Positions 18,609-27,473 of a stretch of 64,000 bases of DNA are shown one piece after another. Each line of letters begins with the position of its first letter. Within the stretch, counting starts at the first letter, position 1. The position numbers and the translations under genes were made by a program. The notes below the pieces were generated by a model. It made no database searches. It saw nothing but the letters and a program-made list of their open reading frames with translations, and was not told the origin of the DNA. Source of the stretch: Halorubrum lipolyticum DSM 21995. GTDB lineage: Archaea > Halobacteriota > Halobacteria > Halobacteriales > Haloferacaceae. The stretch lies in the NCBI RefSeq assembly GCF_000337375.1, contig NZ_AOJG01000009.1, positions 16,620 to 80,619 on the forward strand. The letters run 5' to 3'.

Positions 18609-18618
18609 ATTTATGTAT
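18609..18618 (+). promoter_or_regulatory. TATA box
   Basis: ATTTATGTAT ends 20 nt before the ATG at 18639, the right distance for a leaderless transcript of the membrane protein gene. Confidence 0.55.
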
Positions 18619-18638
18619 GTCGGCCGAAACGTGAACCC

Positions 18639-19496
18639 ATGACGGCCCTCCACGCCCTCCGTCCGGCAGTCGGCGGTATCGTTCGCAACCCGATCCTCCT
18701 GCTCGTCACGGCGCTGTACGGGCTCTTTCAGCTCCCGAACCTGCTCGTGCAGTCGACCAGTCCGGTGCTCGCGTCGGCGATTTCGCTCGTCACGTTCGGC
18801 GCGATGGTCCTCGTCCTCCCGTTCTTCCAGGGCGGGCTGCTCGGGATGGCCGACGAGGCGGTCGTGGGCGAGACGCGTCTCGGCACGCTGGCCGCCGTCG
18901 GGAAGGCGAACTACGTCCCGCTGCTTCTGGGTTACTTTGTCCTGCTCGCGGTGAACATGGTCTTCGGGTTCATCGCGTTCATGGGCGCGCTCATCGTGGT
19001 CATCGGCGGGGCGGTCGCCGGTGTCGGAGGGGACGGCGCGGCCGCCGGCCTCGACGCGCCGGCCCTCGGCTTCGACCCCACGCTGCTCGTGGTCGTGGCC
19101 GTCGTCGCGGTCGTGTTCGTGTTGGCGTACCTCCTCGTCACCTTCTTCGTCCAGTTTTACGCCCACGCCGTCGTCCTCGACGACACCGAACTCGTCGACG
19201 GGTTCCGCCGCAGCGCGGGACTCGTCCGGTCGAACCTCCTCAGCACGTTCGGGTACACGGTTCTGCTCCTGCTCGGCAGTCTGCTCGTGGGTACCCTCGC
19301 CGCCGCGGCGTCGTTCGCTATCGGGCCGCAGCCGCCGGGAAGCCCGATCGCCGACCTGATCCCGTTCGACCCCTCGACCGGCGTCATCGTCGCGGGTGCG
19401 ATCGGCTACGTCGTTTTGATCGGGGCGGCCGGCGCGTTCTACGCGACGTACTCGGTCGCGTTCTACCGGCGGATCAGCGGGACTGTCGCGAACTGA
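18639..19496 (+). CDS. Six-helix membrane protein of a haloarchaeal DUF family
   Basis: A 285-aa protein with about six long hydrophobic segments and a cytoplasmic DDTELVDGFRRSAGLVRSN motif between helices four and five. This layout resembles the glycerophosphoryl-diester-phosphodiesterase-type or DUF7847-like membrane domains common in haloarchaea. No catalytic motif is visible. It is followed in the same direction by the HtpX-like protease 73 bp later. Confidence 0.7.
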   Translation: MTALHALRPAVGGIVRNPILLLVTALYGLFQLPNLLVQSTSPVLASAISLVTFGAMVLVLPFFQGGLLGMADEAVVGETRLGTLAAVGKANYVPLLLGYFVLLAVNMVFGFIAFMGALIVVIGGAVAGVGGDGAAAGLDAPALGFDPTLLVVVAVVAVVFVLAYLLVTFFVQFYAHAVVLDDTELVDGFRRSAGLVRSNLLSTFGYTVLLLLGSLLVGTLAAAASFAIGPQPPGSPIADLIPFDPSTGVIVAGAIGYVVLIGAAGAFYATYSVAFYRRISGTVAN

Positions 19497-19569
19497 CGCG
19501 GCCGCGATCTCGCCCCGCGAGACCGACTTTTTAAGCGATCGCTGGTCGAACCCGACAGTCGAACACACA

Positions 19570-20658
19570 ATGTGGCCCTCCATCGCCGCCGCCCTCCGGT
19601 CGGTTCCGCCGTTCGACCGGCTCGCTCGGGTCGATCAACAGCAGTGGCTCCAAATCCGGATCGCGGTCGCGACCGGGCTGGTGATCGCCCTCCCGTTCGC
19701 GTTCGCGTACACGTTCGTCTTCCTGATCAACGCGATCGGGCTCCCGCTCTTGGAGTGGGCGAACGAGCGCCCCTACACCGGCGAGTTCTACGCCGACCCC
19801 GTCGTCCTCGCGGTCGTCGTGTTCGGCGGCCTCGCGCTCCAGTACCGGTACGGCCCGCGGACCGTCGTGCGCTCCGTCGGCGGGCGCCGCGTCTCCCCGG
19901 ACGAGTACCCCGAGCTCCACGCCGCGGTCACCCGGCTGGCCGCCCAGGCCGGCGTGCCGAAGCCCGACGTGGCCGTCGCGCGGACGGACCTCCCGAACGC
20001 CTTCGCTGTCGGGGGGCGCGAGCGCGGCACCGTCGTGGTCACGAGCGCGCTGCTGGAGACGCTCGACGGCGACGAGCGCGACGCCGTGTTGGCCCACGAG
20101 CTCGCGCACCTCGCGAACCGCGACGCGAGCCTGATGACGGTCGCGTGGGTGTTGCCGACGGTCACCTACTACCTCGCCGTGCTCGCATTCTACGTGTTGT
20201 ACGGGTTGTTCCGGTTCCTCGGCGCGGGCGGCGGGTCGGGCGGCGACCGCGACGGCCGGGCCCTCGTGGTCGGGGTCGTCGTGATCACCGTGAGCGCGCT
20301 CGTCACGCTCACCGTCTCGGCGATGTTCTGGTTCGGCAGCGTCCTGATCCACCGCGTGCTCTCGCGGTACCGCGAGTACGCGGCCGACCGCGCGGCCGCC
20401 GAGATCACCGGGTCGCCGGCGGCGCTCGCGAGCGCGCTCGACGCCCTCGACGAGTCGATGCCCGAGGTGCCGGAGCGCGACCTCCGCGCGTTCGACGGCG
20501 GCGCGGAGGCGCTGTACGTCGCGCCCCTAGAGAGCCGCGCGTTCGGTGACAATGACCTCGTGAGCACCGACGTGTTCCCCGAGACGCACCCCCCGACCCG
20601 CGAGCGGATCGAGCGGCTCCGCGAGATGACGGCCGAGGCGACGGGTGAGCGCGCGTGA
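19570..20658 (+). CDS. htpX: HtpX-like M48 family membrane metalloprotease
   Basis: A 362-aa zinc protease of membrane quality control. Two N-terminal membrane helices precede the cytoplasmic active site HELAH (His176-Glu177-His180), followed by another hydrophobic pair. The third zinc ligand is expected from the YREYAADRAAAEITG stretch, and the protein ends with a THPPTRERIERL segment typical of the family. The next gene overlaps its stop by 4 bp (GTGA), so the two are coupled. Confidence 0.88.
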   Translation: MWPSIAAALRSVPPFDRLARVDQQQWLQIRIAVATGLVIALPFAFAYTFVFLINAIGLPLLEWANERPYTGEFYADPVVLAVVVFGGLALQYRYGPRTVVRSVGGRRVSPDEYPELHAAVTRLAAQAGVPKPDVAVARTDLPNAFAVGGRERGTVVVTSALLETLDGDERDAVLAHELAHLANRDASLMTVAWVLPTVTYYLAVLAFYVLYGLFRFLGAGGGSGGDRDGRALVVGVVVITVSALVTLTVSAMFWFGSVLIHRVLSRYREYAADRAAAEITGSPAALASALDALDESMPEVPERDLRAFDGGAEALYVAPLESRAFGDNDLVSTDVFPETHPPTRERIERLREMTAEATGERA

Positions 20659-21965
20659 CCGGGGAGCGACCGCGGCGCCCCCGGGCCTTGCGACGCCCCG
20701 GACTCTCGCGGCGCCGGCTCCTCTCGGCGACCGCGACCGGACTGGTCGGCGCGCTCGCGGGCTGCGGCTACCGCCCCGGCGGCGGCGACCTCGCGTGGGA
20801 GTCGTCGCTCGGTGACGGGGGGTTGCTCGGGGTCGAGGCGCCGCGGTTCGCGGTCGCGCCGGACCGGCTGTTCGTCGTCCGGAACCAGTCCGGACGCACG
20901 TTCGACTTCGACACCGAGACGTGGGGCAGTGTGGAGAACGCGACCGTGACCGCGGTGGACGCGGCGGGAGCGACCCGGCTCGACGCGGAGACGGAGCGCC
21001 AGGCGGTCGCTCCGCCGGCGGTTACCGGAGAGTCGGTGTTCGTCCCCGTGGTTGGGGAGGGAGTCACGGCGATCGACCGCGACGCGGCGGGGATCGACCC
21101 CGACGCGCGGGAGACGGGCGGCGGGACCGGAGGCGAAGCGACCGAAGCGGGCGACGAGATCAGGTGGCAGGTCGACGGGATCGGAGGAGACAGCGGGACC
21201 GGGGACTCCGGCGAGTCGGCGGATCCCCCGGGAATCGAGGGTGTCCGCGCGAGCGACCGACTCGTCGCCGTGGTCACGGGAACGGAACTGGCCGCCCTCG
21301 ACGCCGAAACGGGCGATCGCGCCTTCGGAGTCACGGAGGCGTGGACCGGACCCGACGACGGCTCGGCGGATCGGGTCGCGGTGGAGGGCGAGAACGTGTG
21401 GGCCGCGATGGGGGGCGAGAACGCGCGGACCGCCCTCGTCCGATTCGGTCCGTCCGGCGAGCGCCGCGCGGAGCGGTCGGTCTCGGCCCCCCTCGACTGG
21501 CTCGTCCGGGCCGACGAGACGCTGGTCGCCGGGAGCGTCGAGGCGGGGACCGTGACCGGATTCGACGCGGATCTCGACCGGCGGTTCTCGCTGTCGGTAC
21601 CGACGCCGAGCGACCGACCGCCGGTGGTCGCCGGGAGCGACGGGCGCGCACGGCGGCGGCTGTATCTCCACCGAGACGGGGCGGCCAGGGCGCTCGATGT
21701 CGAAGCCGGGGAGATCGCGTGGGAGCGGACCGACGCGCCGGCCCGTCGGCGGGCCGCCGTCGACGCGGACGGCATCTACGCGGTCCGATCGCGGGCGATC
21801 CTCGCTATCGGCGCCGACGGGGAGGACCGCTGGCGGGCGCCGCTCCCCGATCGCGTCACCGTCGACGAGCTGTTCGCGGTCGGCGGTCGCCTGATCGCCG
21901 TCGACGGCGAGGAGCTGTACGGGTTCCACGCGACGCCGGGAGAGCGGTGGTCGCTGGTGGGGTAG
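20655..21965 (+). CDS. Tat lipoprotein with PQQ-like beta-propeller
   Basis: A 436-aa secreted protein. The signal has SRRRLLSATATG followed by a hydrophobic run and the lipobox LAGC near residue 35. The mature part repeats blade-like units (for example AVDAAGATRLDAET, ALDAETGDRAFG, ALDVEAGEIAWERT, AIGADGEDRWRAP) as in PQQ-binding-like WD/beta-propellers of the BamB type. The start is GTG at 20655 within the htpX stop. Coupling with HtpX suggests an envelope quality-control role; this is inference. Confidence 0.8.
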   Translation: MTGERPRRPRALRRPGLSRRRLLSATATGLVGALAGCGYRPGGGDLAWESSLGDGGLLGVEAPRFAVAPDRLFVVRNQSGRTFDFDTETWGSVENATVTAVDAAGATRLDAETERQAVAPPAVTGESVFVPVVGEGVTAIDRDAAGIDPDARETGGGTGGEATEAGDEIRWQVDGIGGDSGTGDSGESADPPGIEGVRASDRLVAVVTGTELAALDAETGDRAFGVTEAWTGPDDGSADRVAVEGENVWAAMGGENARTALVRFGPSGERRAERSVSAPLDWLVRADETLVAGSVEAGTVTGFDADLDRRFSLSVPTPSDRPPVVAGSDGRARRRLYLHRDGAARALDVEAGEIAWERTDAPARRRAAVDADGIYAVRSRAILAIGADGEDRWRAPLPDRVTVDELFAVGGRLIAVDGEELYGFHATPGERWSLVG

Positions 21966-22066
21966 GTCCGACGGCGGGGCTCCGTCGACCCATCTCGCGG
22001 CGGAAGCCGGGACGTTTCGCCTCGCTAGTTAAAATGCGAATCCCCGGGACGCGACCCCGAGGCGGT

Positions 22067-23002
22067 TCATTCGGAAAATCCCCGGTTATACTCTTTCAGC
22101 AGTCGAACGAGCGGTTCCGCCTCGGCGAACTTCGGTCCCTCGGTGATGGTATCCGTACGGGTGTCCCACCTGACGTATCCGGCGTCGGCCAGTTTGGGGA
22201 GGTGGACGTGGTACAGCGCTATTCGGTCCTCCTCGGGGGTGAACCGCCGTTCGAGGGCGGCGATACTGGTCTCGGTGGTGTCCAACAGCGTCGTGAGAAT
22301 CGCGCGCCGCGTGCGATTTTTGAGCGCGTCCATCATCGAGTCGATCGCCTCGGAGGAAACGGCGCGTTCCTCGACGGTATCGAGGCGCGTCTCCCGAAAC
22401 GGCTGCTCGTCCCAGTGGGCCAACGTGTACTCGACCCACTGGCTGTGCAGCTCGACGAGGGCCTTCTCTTCGTCGCTGACCGGCTCCTCACGGGCGTCGG
22501 TGCCCGCGAAACAGAGCGTTCCGTACAGTTCGTCGCCGACCGAGACGGTGGTCCCCAGATAGCTCCCTAACTCGAACGTGTCGTACGCCGGATCGTCCTC
22601 CCACCCTTCGGCGGCGGCGTCGGTGACGGCCATCGTCCCTTCCGGGTCCGTGATCGTCTTCCGACAGTAGGTCTCGGAGAGCGGGACGGTGGTTCCCGGT
22701 TCGAGAATACCGTGGGGACCGTACGCGAGTTCGAAGCGTTCCGTCTCCCGGTCGAGGTCGATGGACGACAGAAACGCGCAGTTCATGTCGAACTCTTCGG
22801 TCTCGGCTTCGAACAGGCGTTCGAGTCTGGTCCGCGGTTCGATATCGGGCGCTAACAACGCCCGCCAGAGGCGCTGGAAATAGGCCAACTCCCCGTCCGC
22901 TTCCCATGTGCAGATGCGATGTGCCATTTGAGTGTCAGCGGGCGTGTCGGGTGGCCCGCTCTCCGCGACTGGTTCGACCGTGACTATGCCCAATGATGAC
23001 AT
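22067..23002 (-). CDS. GAF-domain regulator with C-terminal winged helix
   Basis: A 311-aa protein. Residues about 45-190 form a GAF sensory domain (FDMNCAFLSSID... GSYLGTTVSVGDELYGTLCFAG). A linker leads to a winged-helix domain (about 225-305, MMDALKNRTRRAILTTLLDTTETSIAALERRF...HLPKLADAGYVRWD) like the DUF7344/ArsR-type modules of haloarchaeal regulators. It probably senses a small molecule or redox state and binds DNA. It is convergent with the propeller lipoprotein gene. Confidence 0.8.
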   Translation of the reverse strand: MSSLGIVTVEPVAESGPPDTPADTQMAHRICTWEADGELAYFQRLWRALLAPDIEPRTRLERLFEAETEEFDMNCAFLSSIDLDRETERFELAYGPHGILEPGTTVPLSETYCRKTITDPEGTMAVTDAAAEGWEDDPAYDTFELGSYLGTTVSVGDELYGTLCFAGTDAREEPVSDEEKALVELHSQWVEYTLAHWDEQPFRETRLDTVEERAVSSEAIDSMMDALKNRTRRAILTTLLDTTETSIAALERRFTPEEDRIALYHVHLPKLADAGYVRWDTRTDTITEGPKFAEAEPLVRLLKEYNRGFSE

Positions 23003-23110
23003 TTAACTAAGGGTTGATTAATCGGCACTGAGGGCGCCGCTCCGCGAGTGATTCGCCCGCGAACCCGGTGCGGTATATAAAACGCCGGTGCGACCACGGG
23101 GAACGACCGG

Positions 23111-24457
23111 CTACGCGTTCAGGAGGCTGTCGCCGTCGAAGTCGCCGTCGTGATCGACGTCCATCAGGTCGAGGATCGTCGGTGTCACGTCGAAGAGGTT
23201 CGACCCCGCGACGTCGAGGTCGGGGTCGGTCGAGTACAGAAGCGAGTTCTCGAATTTGTGCATCCCGTTGCGCGGCCCCTCGGTGAAGACGGCCTCCTTG
23301 CCGCCGAAGCCCGACTTCAGGTCGAAGCCGTCCGCGGGGATGACCACGAGGTCGGGCGCGATCTCGTCGTGGTCGCCGTCGAAGGCGTCCTCGCCTTTCA
23401 CGATCCGCTTGCACACCTGCCGGCCGTCGGGACCGGTGAGCGATTCGAGGTCGCCGATGAGCTCCTCGCGGACCGCCTCGTACTCCGACTCGGGGACGAC
23501 TCCCTCCGGCTCGCGACCCTCCAGATTGAGGTAGAAGCGGCCGGGGATGAGCGAGTACGCTCGGGTCTCGTCGTCGATGTCGGTGAGCGAGTCGTGGTCG
23601 TCGCCGTCGTACGAGAGCCACCCCTCGTCGGCGAGGAACTGGTTGCAGTTCACCTCCCACGTCAGCTCGGTGAACCCGTGGTCGGAGGCGACGATCAGGG
23701 TCGTGTCGTCGTCGAGCCGATCGCGGATCTCGCCGATGTACTCGTCGAGGGTCCGGTAGAACTCGAGGAACTCCTCGGCGTACTCCCCGTCGTTCTCGTA
23801 GTCGCCGAACAGGAAGTGGTTGACTCGGTCGGTGCTCATGAAGACGCCGAAGAAGAGGTCCCAGTCGTCCTGGTCGAGGTAGTGGGTGAACACGTCGTAG
23901 CGGGCGTCGAGCGTCGCGTGCGCGTTCTCGACGAAGTCGGTCTTGTCGTCGTCGTGACCGAGCTTCGCGTTCACGTCGATCTTGTAGTCGCGGTCCTCGA
24001 GCACCTTCCGGACCGCGTCGTCGCTCGCGGCCGCGTCGAGCGATGGCGAGAGGAACCCTGAGACCTGGCGCTGGATCCGGCTCGAGGGCGGGAACGTGAC
24101 CGGGACGTTGAGCACGGTCGCGTCGCGGCCGTCGTCGGTGACGCGGTCCCAGAGCCGCGTCGCCGACACGTGTTTGCCCATCGGGACGTACGTCTCGTAG
24201 GAGTCGATCTCGCGGTCCTGGAATCCGTACACGCCGGTCTCGCCGGGGTTCACGCCGGTCGTGAGGCTCGGCCAGCACGCGCTCGACTCGGGCGGCACGA
24301 TGCTCTCCAGCCGGCCCGCCGAGCCCGACTCGGCGATGTCGGTCAAGTTCTCGAAGACGTCGGGGTGCTCCTGAACCAGGTCGTACGGTACGCCGTCGAT
24401 GCCGAGGAAGACCACGCGCTCGTCGTCGCCGCCGCGCAGCCGATCGAACAGTCCCAT
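23111..24457 (-). CDS. Alkaline phosphatase superfamily hydrolase
   Basis: A 448-aa metal-dependent phosphodiesterase/phosphatase of the type I phosphodiesterase (nucleotide pyrophosphatase) branch. Metal and nucleophile motifs are visible: FLGIDGVPYD (Asp near residue 20), the Thr nucleophile region ACWPSLTTGVNPG, MSTDRVNHF, and ASDHGF. It has no signal peptide, so it should be cytosolic. It is divergent from the PAPS-reductase-like gene (183 bp between starts). Paralogues are frequent in haloarchaeal glycosylation regions; the substrate is unknown. Confidence 0.82.
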   Translation of the reverse strand: MGLFDRLRGGDDERVVFLGIDGVPYDLVQEHPDVFENLTDIAESGSAGRLESIVPPESSACWPSLTTGVNPGETGVYGFQDREIDSYETYVPMGKHVSATRLWDRVTDDGRDATVLNVPVTFPPSSRIQRQVSGFLSPSLDAAASDDAVRKVLEDRDYKIDVNAKLGHDDDKTDFVENAHATLDARYDVFTHYLDQDDWDLFFGVFMSTDRVNHFLFGDYENDGEYAEEFLEFYRTLDEYIGEIRDRLDDDTTLIVASDHGFTELTWEVNCNQFLADEGWLSYDGDDHDSLTDIDDETRAYSLIPGRFYLNLEGREPEGVVPESEYEAVREELIGDLESLTGPDGRQVCKRIVKGEDAFDGDHDEIAPDLVVIPADGFDLKSGFGGKEAVFTEGPRNGMHKFENSLLYSTDPDLDVAGSNLFDVTPTILDLMDVDHDGDFDGDSLLNA

Positions 24458-24640
24458 GGGCGAGAGTGACTTCGAGCCGACAAATTCCTTGTGTTCTGGC
24501 GAGTGACGCCGCGATCCGCGGGTCGCGGCGAGTCATGCCGCCGTCCGTCGCTCTCGGCGAGTCCGGCCGCGACTCCCGCGCGCTGGCAAGTCGCGCCGAT
24601 TCAGAAGGCCTATTGATCTCCGCGGAGACATATCCGGCGT

Positions 24641-25612
24641 ATGACCGACGACTTCCCGGCGAGCGTCGACGTCGACTACGCCGACGGCGAGGGCGAGGAT
24701 CCGGCGGACTACCCGTCGCTGCAACACAAGATCGAGAAGGCCATCGAGGTCACCAAAACCGGACTCGAGCAGTACGAGAACCCGGCCGTGATGTGGACGG
24801 GCGGGAAGGACTCCACGCTGACGCTGTACTTCATCAACCAGGTCGCCGAAAAGTACGGCTACGAGAAGCCGACCGCCGTCTTCATCGACCACTTCCAGCA
24901 CTTCGACGACATCACCGACTTCGTCGAGCGCTGGGCCGACGAGTGGGAGATCGACCTCGTGTACGCCCGCAACGAGGACGTGGGCGCGTACGTCGAGGAA
25001 CACGGCCTCGAACCGGGCGACGACATCCCGGTCTCGGCGCTGAACGAGCAGAACCAGCACCACATCCGCGACATCCTCGAGTTCGAGGAGGACTCTTTCC
25101 CCTTCCTGCTCGACACCTACGTCGGGAACCACCTCCTGAAGACGGTCGCGCTCAACAACGCCCTCGAAGAACACGACATCGACGGCGTCATCTCGGGCGT
25201 CCGGTGGGACGAGCAGGAGGCGCGCGCCGACGAGACGTTCTTCTCGCCGCGTCACGATCCCGACCTGTTCCCGCCGCACGACCGCATCCAGCCCATCCTG
25301 CAGTTCGCCGAGGCCGACGTGTGGGACGCCTTCTGGAACTACGTCGTCCCCGACACGGTCGAGGCGTTCCCCGACGAGGGATACGTCCCGCAGGCCGACG
25401 ACGACCTCCCCGAGGGCGTCACCCAAGAGGACGTACCGATCTCGCCGAAGTACTTCGCCGGGTTCCGCTCGCTCGGCAGCGAGGTCAGCACGGAGAAGAC
25501 GACCGAGGAGCCCGCGTGGCTGCAGGACCTCGAGGACACGACCGAGCGCGCCGGCCGCGCCCAGGACAAGGAGGACCTGATGGAGCGCCTGCGCGACCTC
25601 GGCTACATGTAA
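24641..25612 (+). CDS. PAPS-reductase-like PP-loop ATPase
   Basis: A 323-aa protein of the phosphoadenosine phosphosulfate reductase family. The PP-loop is MWTGGKDSTLT (near residues 52-60), followed by the AVFIDHFQHF strand and a GVISGVRWDEQEARADE segment characteristic of the fold. The C-terminal catalytic cysteine motif of true PAPS reductases (ECG-IH) is absent, so it may adenylate another substrate, for example in sulfur transfer or sugar sulfation metabolism. It ends 12 bp before the convergent epimerase gene. Confidence 0.78.
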   Translation: MTDDFPASVDVDYADGEGEDPADYPSLQHKIEKAIEVTKTGLEQYENPAVMWTGGKDSTLTLYFINQVAEKYGYEKPTAVFIDHFQHFDDITDFVERWADEWEIDLVYARNEDVGAYVEEHGLEPGDDIPVSALNEQNQHHIRDILEFEEDSFPFLLDTYVGNHLLKTVALNNALEEHDIDGVISGVRWDEQEARADETFFSPRHDPDLFPPHDRIQPILQFAEADVWDAFWNYVVPDTVEAFPDEGYVPQADDDLPEGVTQEDVPISPKYFAGFRSLGSEVSTEKTTEEPAWLQDLEDTTERAGRAQDKEDLMERLRDLGYM

Positions 25613-25624
25613 CGCTCGGTCCGA

Positions 25625-26611
25625 CTACGACGAGCGCACCAGCGGCTCGTACCACTCCCGGTTCGCGCGGTACCACTCGATGAACTCCTCCACGCCCTCC
25701 AGAATCGTCCGCGAGGGCTCGTACCCGATCAGCGCTCCGGCCTTCTCGACCGACGCGTGCGTGTGTTCCGCGTCGGCCTCCTGTGCGGACTCGTACGTGA
25801 TATCGAGCTCGGGCGCGAGCCGATCGCGGACCGTCTCGGCCAACTCCCGAATCGACACGTTGTCCGAGCTCCCGACGTTCAGCACTTCGCCGTCGGCCGC
25901 GCCGGAGTTCAACAGCGTCCGATTCGCGTCGACCACGTCTGCGACGTAGGTGAAGTCCCGCGTCTGACGGCCGTCGCCGTATATCACCGGCGGTTCGCCG
26001 TTCAGACACCGCGAGACGAAGTTCGAGATGGCCATGTTCGGCCGCATCCGTGGCCCGTACACCGTGAAGTACCGGAGGCAGACCGTCGGCAGCCCGTGGA
26101 GTTCGGCGTACACCCGCGCCAGATGCTCTTGGGCGAGCTTCGTCACGCCGTAGGGGCTCACGGGTTCGGTCGGGTGGTCCTCCGCGTAGGGTAACGACTC
26201 GGGCTTCCCGTAGACGGACGAGGAGCTCGCGAGGACCACTCGCCGCACGTCCGCCTCCTTCGACGCCTCGAGCAGGTTCACGGTCCCGTCGACGTTGATG
26301 TCGGTCACCTTTCGAGGATGATCCACGCTCGCGCGCACGCCCGCCTGTGCGGCCTGATGGAAGACGACGTCCGCGTCGGCGACCAGCGATCGCACCGTCT
26401 CCGGGTCCCGAACGTCGCCTTCGACGAACCGGTACCGCGCGTCTCGTTCGCCGGCCGCGTCGCGGTGAATATCGAGCGTGTGCCGTTTGATACCCTCCGC
26501 GTAGAAGGGTTCGAGGCTGTCGAGGACGGTCACGTCGTGGCCGTCGGCGAGGAAGGACTCGGCGAGATGGCCGCCGATGAATCCGGCCCCCCCTGTCACC
26601 AGAATCCGCAT
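25625..26611 (-). CDS. NAD-dependent nucleotide-sugar epimerase (GalE-like)
   Basis: A 328-aa extended SDR. It has the Rossmann motif [11 protein letters not shown] (residues 6-16), the catalytic Ser in ASSSSVYG and the YxxxK pair in [10 protein letters not shown]. It resembles UDP-glucose/UDP-GlcNAc 4-epimerases. The start MRILVTGG at 26611 was chosen because the motif sits immediately after it, as is usual. Its 5' side abuts gene debris, so it may be the last intact member of a former sugar operon. Confidence 0.88.
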   Translation of the reverse strand: MRILVTGGAGFIGGHLAESFLADGHDVTVLDSLEPFYAEGIKRHTLDIHRDAAGERDARYRFVEGDVRDPETVRSLVADADVVFHQAAQAGVRASVDHPRKVTDINVDGTVNLLEASKEADVRRVVLASSSSVYGKPESLPYAEDHPTEPVSPYGVTKLAQEHLARVYAELHGLPTVCLRYFTVYGPRMRPNMAISNFVSRCLNGEPPVIYGDGRQTRDFTYVADVVDANRTLLNSGAADGEVLNVGSSDNVSIRELAETVRDRLAPELDITYESAQEADAEHTHASVEKAGALIGYEPSRTILEGVEEFIEWYRANREWYEPLVRSS

Positions 26612-26624
26612 TGTTGCCCCCCGA

Positions 26625-26996
26625 TCACCCACCGCCTGACGAGGGCGGAAGATCGATGTCTCCGTCGACGGCCTGTCCGGTGGCGGCGGACCGTTCGGCG
26701 GCCTCGAGAACCCGCACGGCGTTCAGACCGACGCGCCCAGAGGCGCGCGGCGTCTCGCCCGTGCGACGGGCGTCGAGAAACGACTCGACTTCCAGGCGGA
26801 GCGGTTCGGCCCCTGGCGGTTCGTACGTCCGAGACGACTCCTCACGGGTCTGGACCTCCGCGTCGGTGACCAGCGTGTTGTCGTAGAGTTCGACGACGAG
26901 ATCGCTTATATACCGACCGCTACGAAACACGTCCGACACGCGGTCGAGAACCGGATCGTCCACGTAGATGTCGGTAAGCGAAAGAGCGTCTGACAT
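26625..26996 (-). pseudogene. Chimeric scar: aminotransferase N-terminus joined to oxidoreductase C-terminus
   Basis: The 123-codon frame starts with about 30 residues (SLTDIYVDDPVLDRVSDVFR then SGRYI) that look like the N-terminus of a DegT/DnrJ/EryC1 sugar aminotransferase. From about residue 31 it continues as the C-terminus of a Gfo/Idh/MocA sugar oxidoreductase (PLRLEVESFLDARRTGETPR and GLNAVRVLEAAERSA). The simplest explanation is an in-frame deletion that fused two neighbouring sugar genes. No catalytic part of either enzyme survives. Assignments are by motif memory and need a search. Confidence 0.65.
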
Positions 26997-27261
26997 ACGA
27001 CCCCCTGTTTTCGAGAGCGTCGGATTGTTATACCCCGCCTACGAGAGATATGTTCTCTATCGCACACCAGTTTCAACCGACTCGAAGACCGAACCTCGAC
27101 AGTCGTAAACCGCGGGACTGGTGACGACCGTTCGCTCTCCCGAACCGAGCGCCCGCGTGACGAACTCCCGTGGACCCGGCTCCTCGATGCGGAGGTCATC
27201 CGGTCTGCGGATCGATTTTCATAATGACTGGGACCTCGCGAGACGAGGCGAGTAGCCGCGC

Positions 27262-27430
27262 TCACCGGTACGGCGCAGACACGAGCTCGACCCCTCTTCG
27301 AAGCCAATCTCGGGCTCCCAGCCGGTCGCCTCGCGGAACGTCGAGCAGTCGGCGATCGTGTCGTGGACGTAGCCGTCGAAGGGGGACTCGACGTACTCGG
27401 GGTCGATGTCGGTGCCGAGCGCTCCCGGCG
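27262..27430 (-). pseudogene. Frameshifted 3' tail of a sugar epimerase gene
   Basis: On the minus strand the frame reads GTDIDPEYVESPFDGYVHDT, then ADCSTFREATGWEPEIGFEEG, a typical SDR epimerase C-terminus with its GWEPxxxFEEG ending. At about 27297 the frame is one base short; shifting it gives VELVSAPYR and a stop at 27262. The 5' part of the gene is missing. Together with the chimera at 26625-26996, it makes 26612-27473 a zone of decayed sugar genes with no intact CDS. Between them (about 27060-27215) another minus-strand open stretch looks coding-like but was not identified. Confidence 0.65.
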
Positions 27431-27440
27431 ACGACCGCAG

Positions 27441-27449
27441 CCGATAAAC
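27441..27449 (+). promoter_or_regulatory. TATA-like box for glmU
   Basis: CCGATAAAC ends 24 nt before the ATG at 27474, compatible with a leaderless start. Confidence 0.45.
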
Positions 27450-27473
27450 CCTGTCCCGCCGTCGACCACGGAC

